A stretch of 16,196 bases of DNA. Source: Gemmatimonadota bacterium. Its GTDB lineage: Bacteria; Gemmatimonadota; Gemmatimonadetes; Longimicrobiales; Longimicrobiaceae. Location: the NCBI GenBank assembly GCA_019348265.1, contig JAHWJV010000025.1, forward strand, positions 1 through 16,196, written 5' to 3'. Numbering within the stretch: the stretch's first letter is position 1; each line of letters starts with the position of its first letter. This document shows, piece after piece, positions 14,694 through 16,196 of the stretch. The translations under genes and the position numbers were made by a program. The notes beneath the pieces are model-generated. The model did no database searches. It saw only the letters and a list, made by a program, of their open reading frames with translations, and had not been told where the DNA came from.

Positions 14694-15713
14694 ATGAGAT
14701 ACGTCTTTTCACTCGCCCTAGTCATTGCCGCGGTCGCCGCATGCGACGGCGGTCCGACCGAGCCCCGCACCGTAACGGATGACCGTGGGCTGGCCGTCCG
14801 GCTGGCGTCACGGGAGGTGAGAAAACCGGCGAACGTATCCATGCTGTTCCAGGTGACCACCTCGGCCGGTAAGCCGGTTCCGGGGCTAACGGTCGAGGAT
14901 TTCACGATCTACGAGAATGACGAGCCGATCTCGCGCTTCGAGGCGGCGCGTGCGATCGTTCCGAAGCCCGGGAAATTCGTCTCGCGTGCGGTGCTGGTGC
15001 TGGACCTGAGTGGCAGCGTGCTCAACGCCGGCAGCCTGCCTGCGTTGAAGGACGCCGCGCGCTCCTTCATCACGGCGACGCTGCCGGCGTCCGGCGGGAG
15101 CGACGCCGATGCCGGGATCTGGTGGTTCGACGGGGCGGCGGAGCTGCACCAGCTGAGCGGCTTCTCCAACAACCGGACGGCGCTGCTGGCCGCGATCGAC
15201 AAGATCGCGCCGGGGCTGAGCAAGGACGTGTCGACCAACCTGAACGGCGCGGTGATCAACGCCGTCGCCCTCGCCGCCGACAAGTCGGCTGAGGACAAGC
15301 GCAGAGGCCTAATCTCCAGCAACGCGGTCGTGATCTTCACCGATGGCACCGACCGGGCGGCCCGCCGTACCGACCAGGAAGCGCTGAACGCGGTGGCGAA
15401 GAACAAGGCGGACGTTTCCGTCTACACGATCGGCCTGGGCAGCGAGATTCGCGAATCGTCGCTGCGGGCGATCGGGATCGACGGGTTCGTTTCCGCACGC
15501 GGGGTGACGGAGCTCTCCGGCGCGTTCAGCGCGGTGGGCGCCAGCATCCGGGCGGAGGCGAACAGCTACTACCTGCTGGAATACTGCTCCCCCAAGCGCG
15601 CGGGGACGAACACGGTCAAGGTGGAGGTCGCGCGGGAGGCGCTGAGCGGCTCACTGGCGACGACCTTCTCGGCGGCGGGGTTCGGCGGCGGGTGCACGGT
15701 ACCCGCGTCCTGA
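14694..15713 (+). CDS. VWA-domain lipoprotein (VWFA-related)
   Basis: The 339-residue product has a lipoprotein signal with lipobox VAAC (Cys 17). Residues about 30-85 resemble the N-terminal part of VWFA-related proteins (PVPGLTVEDFTIYENDEPIS). The VWA domain spans about 98-285 and keeps the metal-ion-dependent adhesion site: DLSGS at 104-108, Thr 181 in STNL, and Asp 217 in FTDGTD. The tail has Cys 298 and Cys 334, a possible disulfide. VWA domains bind protein ligands through a bound metal; the ligand here is unknown, and the location is likely the periplasm or outer membrane. The ATG at 14694 has GAGGAG just upstream (14686-14691). It appears monocistronic: a new promoter follows it. Confidence 0.88.
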   Translation: MRYVFSLALVIAAVAACDGGPTEPRTVTDDRGLAVRLASREVRKPANVSMLFQVTTSAGKPVPGLTVEDFTIYENDEPISRFEAARAIVPKPGKFVSRAVLVLDLSGSVLNAGSLPALKDAARSFITATLPASGGSDADAGIWWFDGAAELHQLSGFSNNRTALLAAIDKIAPGLSKDVSTNLNGAVINAVALAADKSAEDKRRGLISSNAVVIFTDGTDRAARRTDQEALNAVAKNKADVSVYTIGLGSEIRESSLRAIGIDGFVSARGVTELSGAFSAVGASIRAEANSYYLLEYCSPKRAGTNTVKVEVAREALSGSLATTFSAAGFGGGCTVPAS

Positions 15714-15723
15714 TCCCATCCGG

Positions 15724-15752
15724 TTGACGGGAAAACTCCGGGGCGGTTAAAT
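15724..15752 (+). promoter_or_regulatory. Sigma70-type promoter upstream of the last gene
   Basis: TTGACG (15724-15729), a 17-base spacer and TTAAAT (15747-15752): 5 of 6 and 4 of 6 matches to consensus with ideal spacing. Transcription would start near 15759, giving a leader of about 48 bases before the ATG at 15807. Confidence 0.65.
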
Positions 15753-15806
15753 TTGCCGTTTCTACCCGTCCCGGGTTTCCATCTCCAGCCGTACCATTTG
15801 ACCATT

Positions 15807-16196
15807 ATGGCCGCGCCGCAACCCGCCGCCTCGCGAAAGAAGCCATCCGTCACCGCCGGGTCCGACGACCAGTTCGCGGCACGCGCGATCGAGTTCACGG
15901 ATTGGGCGCGGACCAACATCCGCCTGATCGTGGGTTCGGTGGTGGCGCTCGCGATCGTCGTGGGTGGGCTGCTCTTCTTCGGCCCCATGGTCGTCGCCTT
16001 CGTCTCCGCCTGGCGGGCCGGCATCCGTCCACCGGGCTTCTCACGCAACGCCAGCTTTTTCGAGATCCAGCTCGGCGTAATGATCTTCGGCTCCCTCACG
16101 AGCGCCGTGCTGTGGGGAGTGGCCGAGGCCCTGGCGCCGGGTAGCGGTCCCGCTCTGGCGGTGAGAGGGGTGTCGATCATCGTCGGTTTCATCGCC
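15807..16196 (+). CDS. Membrane protein, unknown function (3' end outside window)
   Basis: The frame is open from ATG 15807 to the window end; 130 residues are visible. Residues 1-45 are hydrophilic (basic SRKKPS, then FAARAIEFTDWARTNIR) and likely cytoplasmic. Hydrophobic segments follow at about 46-70 (LIVGSVVALAIVVGGLLFF), 88-108 (IQLGVMIFGSLTSAVLWGV) and from about 121 on. I do not recognise the family. The N-terminus resembles that of small single-pass TPR proteins, but the following segments are clearly multi-pass. No Shine-Dalgarno precedes the ATG; the promoter at 15724-15752 supports it as the first gene of a unit running right. Confidence 0.6.
   Translation, partial: MAAPQPAASRKKPSVTAGSDDQFAARAIEFTDWARTNIRLIVGSVVALAIVVGGLLFFGPMVVAFVSAWRAGIRPPGFSRNASFFEIQLGVMIFGSLTSAVLWGVAEALAPGSGPALAVRGVSIIVGFIA

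Noticed and set aside
13775..14905. Long minus-strand open frame of 376 codons
   Set aside because: It runs antisense into the VWA gene, is rich in Arg, Ser and Thr with no recognisable domain, and has no ribosome binding site. Such frames are common in GC-rich DNA.
15569..16192. Minus-strand frame of 207 codons at the right edge
   Set aside because: It is antisense to the VWA gene end, the promoter and the membrane-protein gene, and has no ribosome binding site or domain.

Overview
This is a 16.2 kb window of GC-rich bacterial chromosome, densely coded. It carries one tRNA, mostly housekeeping genes and several exported proteins of unknown role. The likely source is a Gemmatimonadota-type bacterium. 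That is an inference from GC content, the der-plsY-gpsA-merR order, the surE-pcm pair, and VWFA-related and TPR lipoproteins; no marker gene in the window proves it.

Left part (1-4213): the 3' end of larC (nickel-pincer cofactor synthesis) enters from the left edge. Two tandem paralogues follow, each an exported TPR protein with a C-terminal beta domain; the first has a cleavable signal peptide and the second a lipobox. Next comes a 199-residue protein made of several zinc modules around a DUF2007-like domain. GC-rich hairpins lie after these genes, and two of them share a 16-base sequence.

Centre (4313-10423): der, plsY, gpsA and a MerR-type regulator form a tight unit with 4-base overlaps or a 2-base gap. 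It links ribosome assembly with the first steps of phospholipid synthesis. A good sigma70-type promoter overlaps the merR stop and leads through a structured leader into surE, which overlaps pcm (survival and protein repair pair). After pcm lies a 299-residue acidic Ala/Pro/Glu-rich protein that I do not recognise, then tRNA-Arg(CCT) with a strong intrinsic terminator.

Right part (10464-16196): a small putative lipoprotein is convergent with a minus-strand pair, a GntP-family permease followed one base later by an M19 dipeptidase. The pair looks like an uptake-plus-hydrolysis module, possibly for D-amino-acid compounds. Upstream of the permease, 13445-14693 is gene-poor, with palindromes, a spaced repeat, a strong hairpin and one doubtful small ORF. 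A VWA-domain lipoprotein follows, then a clear promoter and the 5' part of an unrecognised membrane protein that runs off the right edge.

I see no CRISPR array, transposase, integrase, toxin-antitoxin pair or recognisable defence system. The items most worth following up are the tandem TPR pair, the GntP-M19 operon with its palindromic upstream region, the surE leader, and the acidic protein behind surE-pcm.
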